A stretch of 64,000 nucleotides of DNA from Saccharopolyspora erythraea NRRL 2338 (GCF_000062885.1 NC_009142.1:2345584-2409583); one strand, 5' to 3'. Shown: positions 38,378-47,674, counted from the first letter of the stretch. The notes: generated by a model from the letters alone, not told the origin. A program made the numbers and translations.

Positions 38378-40171
38378 GTGGGCAGAAAACTGGCCGTGCT
38401 GTGGGCGGTCCTGCTGGCCGGGCTGGCGTTCCCGGTCTCGGTGCCGGCTTCGGCTCAGGACGGCGGGAAACAGGGCGCGACGCTGCGCGTCGGGTTGCAG
38501 CAGCAGTTCGACTCGCTGAACCCGTTCCTGGGCTACACGCTGGCCTCGACCGAGGTGTTCCGGCTGGTCTACCCGACGCTGACCACCTACAGCCAGGACG
38601 ACTTCTCGCCGATCCCGGAGCTGGCCGAGCGGTGGGACACCTCTGCCGACAAGCTCACCTGGACCTTCCACATCCGTCCGGGTGTCACCTGGTCGGATGG
38701 CAAGCCGGTGACCGCCAGGGACGCCGCCTACACGTTCAACCGGATGATGAGCGACCCGGCGGCCAGCACGGCCAACGGCAACTTCGTCGAGAACTTCGAG
38801 ACCGTCACCGCGCCTGACGACGCCACGCTGGTGGTCAAGACCCGCACGCCGCAGGCGACGATGCTGGCCATCGACGCCCCGATCGTGCCCGAACACGTGT
38901 GGTCGAAGGTCACCGACGTCTCGAGCTTCACCAACGACCAGATGCCGATCGTGTCGAGCGGACCGTTCGTCCCGGTCGAGTACGAGGCCGAGCGCCACCT
39001 CACGCTGCGCGCGAACGAGAAGTTCTGGCGCGGTGCGCCGAAGGTCGCCGAGCTGCAGTTCGTCAACTTCAAGAACAGCGACGCCGCGGTGCAGGCCCTG
39101 CGCAAGGGCGAGGTCGACGTCGTGCAGAAGCTGACGCCCGCCCAGTTCGACGCGCTCAAGGGCGAGCCAGACATCGCGCAGGTCAAGGGCCAGGGGCGGC
39201 GCTTCTACGAGCTGATCCTCAACCCCGGCGCCGCCAACAGCACCGGCGCCCGCATCGGCACCGGCCACCAGGCGCTCACCGACGTTCGCGTGCGGCGGGC
39301 CATCGACATGGCCATCGACAGGAAGGCGCTGGTCGAGCGGGTGCTCGGCGGCTACGGCCAGGTCGGCGGCGGCTACCTGCCGCCGATCTTCTCCGACTAC
39401 CACTGGACCCCGCCGCAGCCCAGGCCCTTCGACATCGCCGCGGCCAACCGGGCGCTGGACGAGGCCGGGTACGCGCGCGGTGCCGACGGCACCCGCCGCA
39501 CCCCGCAGGGCGAGCCGCTGAACTTCGACTTCGTGCTCCACGGCGACGAGTCGACCGACGCCCAGGTGGGTGAGTTCGTCAAGCGGTGGCTGTCGGAGCT
39601 GGGCATCGCCGTCGAACTCCAGCCGGTGTCGGACAACCAGCTCAACGACCGCACCGTGGCAGGCGACTTCGACATGGTCATCAGCGGCTGGTCGGCCAAC
39701 CCGGACCCGGACTACGTGCTGCGGCTGCAGACCTGCGGCGCGCGTCCGAGCCCGGAGGGCGGCGGGAACACCGACAGCTACCTGTGCGACGCGCAGTACG
39801 ACGCGGCCTACACCCGCCAGCTCAACGAGTTCGACCCGGCGGCTCGGGTGGCCGCGGTCAACCAGGCGCAGGAGCGCTTCTACGACCAAGCGGCCGGGCT
39901 GATCCTCTTCTACGGCAACTCCCTGGAGGCCTACCGCAGCGACCGCTTCAGCGGATTCGCCATGCAGCCCAAGGGAGAAGGCGTTATCACTGGACAGCAG
40001 GGCTACTGGGGCTACTACGGCGCCCAGCCCACCGAGCTGGCCGTCAAGGACGCCAGCGGTTCGGACTACCGCACCGCGGCGCTGCTGCTCGGTGGGGTGG
40101 TGGTGCTCGTCGGCGTCATGGTGGTGCTGATCGTCTTCCGCAGGCGCAAGACGGCCGACAATCGGGAGTGA
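38378..40171 (+). CDS. Oligopeptide ABC transporter substrate-binding protein, C-terminally anchored
   Basis: 597 aa from GTG 38378, chosen because GAAGGAG ends eight bases before it; GTG 38369 overlaps that RBS. Signal peptide LAVLWAVLLAGLAFPVSVPASA. SBP_bac_5 core: LRVGLQQQFDSLNPFLGYT, IPELAERWDTSADKLTWTFHIRPGVTWSDGKPVTARD, ALTDVRVRRAIDMAIDRKALVE. No lipobox Cys; instead a C-terminal transmembrane helix ALLLGGVVVLVGVMVVLIVF then RRRK anchors it to the membrane. It feeds the downstream permeases. Confidence 0.92.
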   Translation: MGRKLAVLWAVLLAGLAFPVSVPASAQDGGKQGATLRVGLQQQFDSLNPFLGYTLASTEVFRLVYPTLTTYSQDDFSPIPELAERWDTSADKLTWTFHIRPGVTWSDGKPVTARDAAYTFNRMMSDPAASTANGNFVENFETVTAPDDATLVVKTRTPQATMLAIDAPIVPEHVWSKVTDVSSFTNDQMPIVSSGPFVPVEYEAERHLTLRANEKFWRGAPKVAELQFVNFKNSDAAVQALRKGEVDVVQKLTPAQFDALKGEPDIAQVKGQGRRFYELILNPGAANSTGARIGTGHQALTDVRVRRAIDMAIDRKALVERVLGGYGQVGGGYLPPIFSDYHWTPPQPRPFDIAAANRALDEAGYARGADGTRRTPQGEPLNFDFVLHGDESTDAQVGEFVKRWLSELGIAVELQPVSDNQLNDRTVAGDFDMVISGWSANPDPDYVLRLQTCGARPSPEGGGNTDSYLCDAQYDAAYTRQLNEFDPAARVAAVNQAQERFYDQAAGLILFYGNSLEAYRSDRFSGFAMQPKGEGVITGQQGYWGYYGAQPTELAVKDASGSDYRTAALLLGGVVVLVGVMVVLIVFRRRKTADNRE

Positions 40172-40174
40172 AGC

Positions 40175-41212
40175 GTGGCTGACCTACTGGCGGGTGCCCC
40201 CGAGTCGACCGGCTCCGGGGGCACCCGCGGCCGGCTCGGCCGGTACCTGGCGGGGAAGTTCGGCGGCGGGCTGCTGAGCCTGTTCCTCGTCGCGGTGCTC
40301 GGGTTCTTCCTCTTCCGGGTGATGCCGGGCGATCCGGCGCGGACGATGACGCGCGGCGCGCCGGTCAGCGAGGAGCAGCTCGCGGCGCTGCGGGCGCGCT
40401 TCGGCCTCGACCAGCCGCTGTGGAAGCAGTTCGTGGACTTCCTCGGCGACCTGCTGCGCGGTGACCTCGGCACCTCCTACACCTACAGCCGTCCGGTCGG
40501 CGACCTGATCCTCGAACGGCTCGGTCCGACGCTGCTGCTGGTCGGCACCGCGACCGTGCTCGCCGTCGTGCTCGGGCTGTGGATCGGCACCAAGGCGGCG
40601 TGGCGGCACGGCAGCGCGTTCGACAAGGGCTCGACGTCGGTGGCGCTGACCCTGTGGTCGGTGCCGACGTTCTGGCTCGGCCTGATCGTGCTGATGGTCT
40701 TCGGCGTCGGGGCCGGTCCGATCCCGGGGCTGTTCCCCGTAGGCGGGATCTCCTCGCCCGACGTGCCCGACGGGCTCGTCCCGCAGGTGCTCGACGTCGC
40801 GCACCACCTGGTGCTGCCGTCGCTGACGATGGTCGCGGTGGTCTACGCCCAGTACCTGATGATCATGCGCTCGTCGCTGCTGGAGGAGATGGGCGCGGAC
40901 TACCTGACCACCGCGCGGGCCAAGGGACTGCGGGAGGACCTGGTGCGCCGCAGGCACGCGGTCCCCAACGCCCTGCTGCCGACCGTGACGCTGGTCTTCC
41001 TGCACCTAGGGCTGGTGGTCGCCGGGGCCATCACCGTCGAGACGGTCTTCTCGTGGCCGGGCCTGGGCCTGCTGACCTTCGAGGCGCTGCGGGTGCCGGA
41101 TCTGCCGCTGCTGCAAGGAGTCTTCATCGTGCTGGCCGGGAGTGTGATCGTGATGAACGTGCTGGCCGACGTGCTCTACCGGGTGCTGGACCCGCGGGTG
41201 CGCGAGTCATGA
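40175..41212 (+). CDS. Oligopeptide ABC permease, DppB/OppB type
   Basis: 345 aa from GTG 40175, three bases after the SBP stop. Helix 1 FGGGLLSLFLVAVLGFFLFRVMPGDP, the conserved loop LRARFGLDQPLWKQFVDFLGDLLRGDLGTSY, and the EAA-loop region ADYLTTARAKGLREDLVRRRHAVPNALLPTVT. Overlaps the next gene (ATGA). Confidence 0.94.
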   Translation: MADLLAGAPESTGSGGTRGRLGRYLAGKFGGGLLSLFLVAVLGFFLFRVMPGDPARTMTRGAPVSEEQLAALRARFGLDQPLWKQFVDFLGDLLRGDLGTSYTYSRPVGDLILERLGPTLLLVGTATVLAVVLGLWIGTKAAWRHGSAFDKGSTSVALTLWSVPTFWLGLIVLMVFGVGAGPIPGLFPVGGISSPDVPDGLVPQVLDVAHHLVLPSLTMVAVVYAQYLMIMRSSLLEEMGADYLTTARAKGLREDLVRRRHAVPNALLPTVTLVFLHLGLVVAGAITVETVFSWPGLGLLTFEALRVPDLPLLQGVFIVLAGSVIVMNVLADVLYRVLDPRVRES

Positions 41213-42105
41213 CCGCCACCGCGAAGCAGATCGCGCGGGAGCGGCGCCGGGCGCGCGCCGCCGAGACCTGGCGGATCTTCCGGGAGGACCGGGGCGGGCT
41301 GGCCGGGCTGGTGCTGCTGGGCCTGATCGTGGTGCTGGCGCTGCTGGCCCCGGTGCTCACCGACGACACCGGCTTGGACGTCACGCGCGCCACCGGCGGT
41401 GCGTTGCAGGCGCCGGGTTCCGAGTTCTGGCTCGGCACCGACGAGTCGGGCCGCTCGGTGCTGCTGCTGACGTGGTGGGGCGCGCGGGTGTCGCTGGTGG
41501 TCGGGCTGTCGGCGGCGCTGCTGTCGGTGGTGATCGGCACCGTGTTCGGCGTGCTGGCGGCGCACTTCGGCGGCTGGACCTCGACGGTCCTGATGCGCGT
41601 CACCGACTTCTTCCTCGTGCTGCCGTCGCTGGTGCTGGCCATCGCGCTGTCCACAGTGCTCGCCCGCGGGCTGCCGACGATCGTGCTGGCGATCGGCATC
41701 ACCTCGTGGGCGACGACCGCGCGGCTGGTCCGGGCGCAGACGCTCACCGTGGAGGCGCGCCCCTACATCGAGCGCGCCAGGGCGCTCGGTGGCGGTCACG
41801 CGCACATCATCGGCCACCACGTGCTGCCCGCCGTGCTGCCGCTGGTCTTCGCCAACACCACGCTGCAGGTCGCCAGCGCCATCATCGCCGAGTCGACGCT
41901 GTCGTTCCTCGGCCTGGGCGACCCGAGCCGGGTGTCGTGGGGCTCGATGCTGAAGTCGGCGATGGACACCGGCGCGGTCACCGCGGGCGCGTGGTGGTAC
42001 CTGCTGCCGCCGGGCCTGGGCATCGTGGCGGTGGTGCTGAGCTTCACGCTGTGCGGCCGGGCGCTGGAAGCGGTGTTCAATCCGAGGCTTCGGGGGCAAC
42101 GGTGA
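41209..42105 (+). CDS. Oligopeptide ABC permease, DppC/OppC type
   Basis: 298 aa from ATG 41209. N-terminal helix GLAGLVLLGLIVVLALLAPVLTD, then FWLGTDESGRSVLLLTWWGARVSL, five further helices, and the EAA loop ARPYIERARALGGGHAHIIGHHVLPAVLP. C-terminal STLSFLGLGDPSRVSWGSML is typical of OppC. Overlaps the ATPase gene by GTGA. Confidence 0.94.
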   Translation: MTATAKQIARERRRARAAETWRIFREDRGGLAGLVLLGLIVVLALLAPVLTDDTGLDVTRATGGALQAPGSEFWLGTDESGRSVLLLTWWGARVSLVVGLSAALLSVVIGTVFGVLAAHFGGWTSTVLMRVTDFFLVLPSLVLAIALSTVLARGLPTIVLAIGITSWATTARLVRAQTLTVEARPYIERARALGGGHAHIIGHHVLPAVLPLVFANTTLQVASAIIAESTLSFLGLGDPSRVSWGSMLKSAMDTGAVTAGAWWYLLPPGLGIVAVVLSFTLCGRALEAVFNPRLRGQR

Positions 42106-43700
42106 GTCCGATCCTGCAACTGCGCGACACCTCGGTGTCCTACCGCACCGCCGACGGGCTGGTCCCCGCCGTGCAGGGGGTCGACCTGAGCCTGGATGCC
42201 GGCGACACGCTCGGGCTGGCCGGTGAGTCGGGCTGCGGCAAGACGACGCTGGCGATGTCGGTGCTGCGGCTGCTGCCCAAGTCCGCAGAGATCGGCGGCG
42301 AGGTGCTGCTCGACGGCAAGGACGTGCGCACCATGTCCTTCGGCGAGCTGCGCGCGGCCCGCTGGGCCAGCGCGTCGGTGGTGTTCCAGGGCGCGATGCA
42401 CGCGCTGAACCCGGTGCAGAGCATCGGCACCCAGATCGCCGAACCCATCAGGCTGCACTCGCCGGGCCGCTCGAAGGCCGAGCTGCGCGGCCGCGTCGCC
42501 GAGCTGCTGGAGCAGGTCGAGCTGCCCGCCGCCCGCGCCGACGCCTACCCGCACGAGCTCTCCGGCGGCCAGAAGCAGCGCGTGATGATCGCGATGGCGC
42601 TGGCGTGCGAGCCGCGGCTGGTGATCGCCGACGAGCCGACCACGGCGCTGGACGTGGTGGTGCAGGCCCAGATCCTGGAGCTGATGGGGCGGCTGGTCAC
42701 CGAGCGCGAGATCGCGCTGATGATGATCAGCCACGACCTGTCGGTGCTGTCGGCGAGCTGCGCCCGGCTCGCGGTGATGTACGGGGGCAGGCTGGTGGAG
42801 GAGGGGCCGTCCCAGCAGGTCATCACCGCGCCGAGGCACGAGCACAGCCGCGCGCTGGCCAGTGCCTTCCCCACCGTGGGAGACCCGGAGTTCCGCTTCA
42901 CCGGCAGCGCCGCGACGGGGTCGGCGCTGCTGGCGGCCAAGGGCGTCTCGGTGGACTTCACCGACCGCGCGGGCAAGCGGGTGCGGGCCGTGCGCGGGGT
43001 CGACCTGGAGGTCGCCGACAACGAGATCGTCGCCCTGGTCGGCCAGTCCGGTTCGGGCAAGACGACGCTGGCGCGCACCATGCTCGGCCTGCAGGCGCCC
43101 ACCGGCGGCGCGGTGCACTACGACGGCTCGCGGCTGCCGACCTCGGCCGCCGGGCTCCGCGACTACCGCAGGCACGTCCAGCTGGTGCTGCAGGACCCGA
43201 CCGGTGCGCTCAACCCCCGCCACACCGTCTACGAGGCGGTCGCCGAGGGACTGCGCATCCACGGGATCGAGGGCGACGAGCGGGAACTGGTCGCCCAGGC
43301 GCTGGAGGCGGCCGAGCTGCGGCCCGCGGAGAAGTTCTTCTCCCGCCTGCCGCACGAGCTCTCCGGAGGTCAGCGCCAGCGCGTGGTCATCGCCGGTGCC
43401 CTGGTGCTCCAGCCGCGCGTGCTGGTCGCCGACGAACCGGTGGCGTCGCTGGACGCGACCGTGCGCGGCGAGATCCTGGCCCTGCTGCTGCGCCTGCGCG
43501 TCGAGCGCGGCCTTTCGACGCTGGTCATCACCCACGACCTGGGCCTGGCGTGGAACATCGCCGACCGGGTGGCGGTGATGTACCAGGGCGAGATCGTCGA
43601 GGTCGGAGACGTCGAGCAGGTGCTGCTGGACCCCGAGCACGAGTACACCAGGACGCTGCTGTCGGCGGTGCCCGCCATCCGCCGCGAAGCCGCGGGCTGA
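42102..43700 (+). CDS. Fused dual-ATPase subunit of peptide ABC importer (OppD-OppF)
   Basis: 532 aa from GTG 42102. Two complete nucleotide-binding domains in one chain. First: GESGCGKTTLAMSVL, LSGGQKQRVMIAMAL, LVIADEPTTALDVVV. Second from about residue 275: GQSGSGKTTLARTML, LSGGQRQRVVIAGAL, VLVADEPVASLDATV. Each has the Opp-type C-terminal extension (HEHSRALASAFP; HEYTRTLLSAVP). It energises the import of di- or oligopeptides through the preceding permeases. Confidence 0.94.
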   Translation: MSPILQLRDTSVSYRTADGLVPAVQGVDLSLDAGDTLGLAGESGCGKTTLAMSVLRLLPKSAEIGGEVLLDGKDVRTMSFGELRAARWASASVVFQGAMHALNPVQSIGTQIAEPIRLHSPGRSKAELRGRVAELLEQVELPAARADAYPHELSGGQKQRVMIAMALACEPRLVIADEPTTALDVVVQAQILELMGRLVTEREIALMMISHDLSVLSASCARLAVMYGGRLVEEGPSQQVITAPRHEHSRALASAFPTVGDPEFRFTGSAATGSALLAAKGVSVDFTDRAGKRVRAVRGVDLEVADNEIVALVGQSGSGKTTLARTMLGLQAPTGGAVHYDGSRLPTSAAGLRDYRRHVQLVLQDPTGALNPRHTVYEAVAEGLRIHGIEGDERELVAQALEAAELRPAEKFFSRLPHELSGGQRQRVVIAGALVLQPRVLVADEPVASLDATVRGEILALLLRLRVERGLSTLVITHDLGLAWNIADRVAVMYQGEIVEVGDVEQVLLDPEHEYTRTLLSAVPAIRREAAG

Positions 43701-43805
43701 GGCTCCCCCCGGGTTCCGTGCGGCGTCGGCGTCCTCCGGCGCAGTGTTTCCACAGTGGATCGGGTGGCGCTGTGCGCGCGAGTCGGGTCCGGCTCGGTGT
43801 TCTTA

Positions 43806-44086
43806 TGCGGTCGGATCAGGCCGAAGCGCAGCATGAGAGCACGATCAAGATCGGCGAGTTCGTCAGCTTCCAGCGACCCGTTGAACTCGCCGAACCGGTT
43901 GGGGGAGACCGAATGGATCTGGTCGGTGAGGATGCGTGTTTTGGTGCCATCGAGTTCGAACTCCGGGCGGTAGATGGCCGCTCCTGCGCTCGTCGAAGTG
44001 AGCGCGACTGCCGCAGTGCTGGCGGAGAACCGGTCGGACTGGATGATCACGGCGTAGCGGTGGCCCTGTTGTTCGTGACCTCGGCC
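43806..44086 (-). pseudogene. MazF/PemK-like toxin remnant lacking its N-terminus
   Basis: The minus frame reads GRGHEQQGHRYAVIIQSDRF, AAVALTSTSAGAAIYRPEF, TRILTDQIHSVSPNRFGEFNG and LADLDRALMLRFGL, all typical of the MazF/PemK RNase core. The expected start (Met, then RRGDxWWVDL, usually about 12-18 residues before the HEQxGHR segment) is missing. The frame instead continues upstream out of phase through the antitoxin coding sequence. No start codon is positioned for it, and no stop follows at the usual end. Likely inactive. Confidence 0.65.
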
Positions 44087-44220
44087 TGTTCGAGCAGAAG
44101 TTCCCGGTACGTTCGCAGCAGCGCGTATCGAACCGCCTCCGAACGAGTGCGGTGCTCTCCTGCAAGTGCCTTGAGGGCGGTCTCCTTGGCTTGGTCCGTT
44201 CGGACGTTCAGTGTCGCCAT
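44047..44220 (-). CDS. Truncated ribbon-helix-helix antitoxin (MazE/VapB-like)
   Basis: 57 aa from ATG 44220: MATLNVRTDQAKETALKALAGEHRTRSEAVRYALLRTYRELLLEQA. This is a DNA-binding RHH/dimerisation domain. The usual acidic C-terminal tail that wraps the toxin is replaced by EVTNNRATATP, read from bases that in another frame encode the toxin (44047-44086). A deletion joining the two genes explains both truncations. Confidence 0.6.
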   Translation of the reverse strand: MATLNVRTDQAKETALKALAGEHRTRSEAVRYALLRTYRELLLEQAEVTNNRATATP

Positions 44221-44270
44221 GGTGCCGGTGTAATACATTCCGCAATACGCAGCTCGCGGTTCCGCCTCGC

Positions 44271-44903
44271 TCACCCGTCGAGGCTGTCGACGATGGCGGG
44301 GCGCCCTGGGCGGTCGACGCGGACGAGGACGTCCGCCAGCCGCTCCGGGCCGACCTCGTCGGTGTAGCGCCGGTACGCGGGCAGCGTCCAGCGCCGCGCG
44401 TCGGGCGTCCGGCGTTCCAGCGCGGCCGGAGGCAGCCACAGGTGCGCCGTGAAGTCGAAGGGCAGTCCGGCGCCCAGCAACAGGGGACCGTCCACCACGG
44501 CCACGCCGCGCTCGGCCAGGCGCACCCGGTCGAGCCGGGGCGAGCGGTCCGCCCCGGCGTCCCACAGGGCGGGCAGCACCTCGCCGTTCCCGCCTTCCGC
44601 CAAGGGGTTCAGCACCTCGCGGCGCAGCCCGTCCAGGTCGAACCACGACTCGTAGTAGGAGTCCGGGTCCTCGCGGCCGCGCTCCAGCCGCAGCGACGCC
44701 GGACGCAGGTAGTCGGCCATGCGGACCCGCGCCACGTCCCGGCCCGCCACCCGCAGCGGCTCGACCAGCGCGTCGGCGAGCTCGCCGGTCCCGGCCTCGG
44801 GCGCGCCGTCGACCGCGACCCGGGTCCAGCGCGCCGACGACTTCTCGATGCGCTCGACCAGCTCCGAGACCAGCAGCTCCGGCGTTACCGGACGGACACG
44901 CAT
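44271..44903 (-). CDS. Uridine kinase-like protein with degenerate P-loop
   Basis: 210 aa from ATG 44903. Overall resembles actinobacterial uridine kinase-like proteins: RWTRVAVDGAPEAGTGELADALVEPLR, DVARVRMADYLRPASLRLERGREDPDSYYESWFDLDGLRREVLNPL, and VAVVDGPLLLG. The Walker A position reads GAPEAGTG where family members have GxxxxGKT, so the phosphate-binding Lys is absent and kinase activity is doubtful. Downstream of and convergent with nothing; 40 bp from the hydrolase gene. Confidence 0.75.
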   Translation of the reverse strand: MRVRPVTPELLVSELVERIEKSSARWTRVAVDGAPEAGTGELADALVEPLRVAGRDVARVRMADYLRPASLRLERGREDPDSYYESWFDLDGLRREVLNPLAEGGNGEVLPALWDAGADRSPRLDRVRLAERGVAVVDGPLLLGAGLPFDFTAHLWLPPAALERRTPDARRWTLPAYRRYTDEVGPERLADVLVRVDRPGRPAIVDSLDG

Positions 44904-44942
44904 CCGACGACCCTTCCGCGGCGACTTCGACCACCGCCCACC

Positions 44943-45797
44943 CTAGGACGTCAGGAACTCCCGCAGGTGCCGCAGAACCTCCTCCGGCCGCTCCTCGGCC
45001 AGGAAGTGCCCGCACTCGGCGATCCCGGTGCCGCGCACGTCGTCGGCGTAGTCGCGCCAGATGTCGAGCATCGGCAGCCGTGCCGGAAGACCGGTCGAGC
45101 CCCACAGCGCCAGCACCGGCATCGGCAGCCGACGGCCGGCCGCGGCGTCGGCGTCGTCGTGCTCGGCGTCGAGCGGGAACGACGCCCGGTAGTCGTCGAA
45201 CCCGGCGCGCAGCGCGCCGGGAACGGAGAACGCCCGCACGTACTCCTCGACAGCCGCCGGTTCCAGGCCGTGCCGGTTGTAGGTCCAGTGCTCGAAGAAG
45301 TGCCCCAGGTAGCCCGCGACGTCGGCGCCCGCGAGCCGCTCGGGGAGATCCGGCTGGAGGTGGAACAGCCAGTGCCAGTAGCCGGGAGCGAGGTCGGCGT
45401 CCAGCCGCCGCCACATCTCCCTGGTCGGCACGATGTCCAGGACGGCGAGCCGTTCCACCTGCCCGGGCCGGTCCAGGCCCCAGCGGTGGGCGACGCGGGC
45501 ACCCCGGTCGTGGCCGACGACCTGGACGGAGGTGAACCCGAGGGCCTCGACCAGCGCCGACACGTCGGCGGCCATGGTCCGCTTGTCGTAGCCGCCGCGC
45601 GGCTTGTCGGTGCGGCCGTACCCGCGCAGGTCAGGGGCGATCACGGTGTGGGTGCGGGCGAGCTCGGGCACGACCCGCCGCCAGCAGTGCCCCGTCTGCG
45701 GCCATCCGTGCAGCAGCACGAGCCCGGGCCCCTCGCCTGCGCGCCGGTAGTGCATGCGCAGCCCGTTCACGCTCGCGACCTCTTCGCTGACCTGCAT
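44943..45797 (-). CDS. Alpha/beta hydrolase (haloacetate dehalogenase/epoxide hydrolase-like)
   Basis: 284 aa from ATG 45797. LVLLHGWPQTGHCWRRVVPELA holds the oxyanion HGWP motif. VVGHDRGARVAHRWGLD supplies the nucleophilic Asp with the RGxRxxxR pattern of fluoroacetate dehalogenases. IAECGHFLAEERPEEV supplies the catalytic His. Substrate is uncertain between haloacid and epoxide. Divergent from the CGNR gene. Confidence 0.85.
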   Translation of the reverse strand: MQVSEEVASVNGLRMHYRRAGEGPGLVLLHGWPQTGHCWRRVVPELARTHTVIAPDLRGYGRTDKPRGGYDKRTMAADVSALVEALGFTSVQVVGHDRGARVAHRWGLDRPGQVERLAVLDIVPTREMWRRLDADLAPGYWHWLFHLQPDLPERLAGADVAGYLGHFFEHWTYNRHGLEPAAVEEYVRAFSVPGALRAGFDDYRASFPLDAEHDDADAAAGRRLPMPVLALWGSTGLPARLPMLDIWRDYADDVRGTGIAECGHFLAEERPEEVLRHLREFLTS

Positions 45798-45857
45798 CGA
45801 CGGTCTCCTAACTCCCAAAGAGGGTTAGAATCGTAACCGCGTCGTGCGGGCTGGACA

Positions 45858-46472
45858 ATGACAACGGCTTCGGGGAAGGCGCGCGAGATGGACGAGTGGG
45901 TGTGGGACGGCGGTCGCCGCTGCCTCGACCTGGTCAACACCTACCGCGACCGCTACCGCGACGGGCGCGAGTTGCTGTTGGGGCCGGACGAACTCGCTGA
46001 GTGGCTCGCCGTGGCGGGTCTGCTCGGGGCGGAGCCCGGTGGCTCCGCGCGGCCGTCGTCGGCGCACCTGCGCACAGCGCTGGAGCTGCGCGAAGCGGTC
46101 GACCGCGCGGCGCGGGCCCGCGCATCCGGCGCGCGGCTCGAACCTTCCGACATCGACCTGATCAACCGCACCGCGCGCCACAGCCACCTGGCCGCCCGGC
46201 AGATCCGCCAGGACGGCGACGGCGCGGTGGTGTCCTGGGCTCCGCCACCGGTGGACCCGGTGCTGGCCGCGCTCGGTGCGCTGGCCGCCGACGCCGTCGA
46301 CCTGCTCGCGACGGACCCGCCGCCCGCGGTCCGCGTCTGCGCGGCCGGCCGCTGCGGCATCCGGTTCCTCGACGGCTCACCCGCCGGCAACCGCCAGTGG
46401 TGCTCGATGCGCCGCTGCGGCAACCGGGAGAAGGCCCGCCAGCACTACGCCCGCCGCAAAGCGCTGCCCTGA
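45858..46472 (+). CDS. CGNR zinc-finger transcriptional regulator
   Basis: 204 aa from ATG 45858. N-terminal ABATE-type stress domain (WDGGRRCLDLVNTYRDRYRDGRELL, then LRTALELREAVDRAARA). C-terminal zinc finger RVCAAGRCGIRFLDGSPAGNRQWCSMRRCGNREKARQHYARRK with four Cys and the CGNR signature. Probably regulates the divergent alpha/beta hydrolase, 60 bp away. Confidence 0.9.
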   Translation: MTTASGKAREMDEWVWDGGRRCLDLVNTYRDRYRDGRELLLGPDELAEWLAVAGLLGAEPGGSARPSSAHLRTALELREAVDRAARARASGARLEPSDIDLINRTARHSHLAARQIRQDGDGAVVSWAPPPVDPVLAALGALAADAVDLLATDPPPAVRVCAAGRCGIRFLDGSPAGNRQWCSMRRCGNREKARQHYARRKALP

Positions 46473-46492
46473 CCAGCCAGGAGGAACGGGCG

Positions 46493-47425
46493 TCACAGCA
46501 GCGCGGGCTGCAGGATGCTGAGTCGGCGCGCGTCGGTGTCGAGCTCGGCGGCCACGCCGAGCGGGATGGTGCGCTGGGCGTCGCAGTGCCCGAAGCCGAG
46601 CTCCCACACGATCGGGATGCCCAGCGGACCGAGGCGGTCCGACATGACCGCGCGGACCTCCTCCAGCGGCCCGCAGCCGGTCCACGAGCCCAGCGCGATG
46701 CCGCCGGCGCGGTCGAACCAGCCCGCCCGCAGCAGCTGCGTCAGGTATCTGTCGAGCCGGTACGGGTCCTCGGTGACGTCTTCCAGCAGCGCAAGGCCGC
46801 GCTCGGGCGGTGTGGGCGCGTCGGGGGCGCCGAGCGCGCTCGCAACCAGGCTCAGGTTCCCGCCGTAGGTCACCCCGCGCGCCCGGCCGGGCACCAGCGC
46901 GTCCGCGCCGGAGCGGGTCACGATCGTCACGGACTGGGGCTCGAACAGCGTTCTGCGCAGGTGCTCGCGAGCGGCCGGGTCGTCGGTGAAGGCCCCGGTC
47001 GCGGGCATCGGGCCGAATACGGTGACCAGGCCGAGCTGGGTGGCGAACGCCTGGTGCAGCGCCGTGACGTCGCTGGAGCCGACCAGCACCTTCGGTCCCG
47101 CCGCGCTCATCCGGTCCCAGTCCAGGTGGTCGAGGATCCGCGTGCTGCCGTAGCCGCCGCGCGCGCACAGCACGGCGCGCACCTCGGGGTCGCACCACGC
47201 CTGCTGGAGGTCGGCGGCGCGGTCGGCGTCGGCGCCAGCGAGGTAGTCCAGCCGCGGGTGCCGCTCCCGCACGTGCTTGCCGACCACGACCCGCAGGCCC
47301 CACTCCTGGAGCTGCGCGAGGCCCGCCTCGAGCGGTTCCGCGGGCACCGGCCCCGCCGGGGCGACCACCGCGACCGCGTCGCCGGGGCCTAGGCGGTGCG
47401 GGCGGCGTAGTTCACGCATGCTCAT
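46493..47425 (-). CDS. LD-carboxypeptidase (peptidase S66)
   Basis: 310 aa from ATG 47425. Cleaves the terminal D-alanine from murein tetrapeptides, or microcin-like peptides. PGDAVAVVAPAGPVP start; CARGGYGSTRILDHLDWD; nucleophile Ser in VLVGSSDVTALHQAF; GVTYGGNLSLVASALG; catalytic Glu in ALLEDVTEDPYRLDRYLTQL; His in WELGFGHCDAQRTIPLG. No signal peptide, so cytosolic recycling is likely. Confidence 0.92.
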   Translation of the reverse strand: MSMRELRRPHRLGPGDAVAVVAPAGPVPAEPLEAGLAQLQEWGLRVVVGKHVRERHPRLDYLAGADADRAADLQQAWCDPEVRAVLCARGGYGSTRILDHLDWDRMSAAGPKVLVGSSDVTALHQAFATQLGLVTVFGPMPATGAFTDDPAAREHLRRTLFEPQSVTIVTRSGADALVPGRARGVTYGGNLSLVASALGAPDAPTPPERGLALLEDVTEDPYRLDRYLTQLLRAGWFDRAGGIALGSWTGCGPLEEVRAVMSDRLGPLGIPIVWELGFGHCDAQRTIPLGVAAELDTDARRLSILQPALL

Positions 47426-47674
47426 GGCGGTGCTCCGTCCGGGCGGCGCGATCTTGACCACTGCCGGTGAGGGTATCCGCAGCGGCCCGGACGCGCCGGA
47501 GAAGAGATCTGTTCGCGATGGGCGAACACGCCCGGTCGCCCGCCCAGGGGCATGATCTCCCAGCAAGCGGCGTTGCGATGGATGCGGCCGACCGCGCCGG
47601 GCGGCGCCGGTGACGTGGAAAACGGGGGACGGCCGCGCACGCACCCACCCCCGTGGCCTAGTGTCGGAGGTGTC

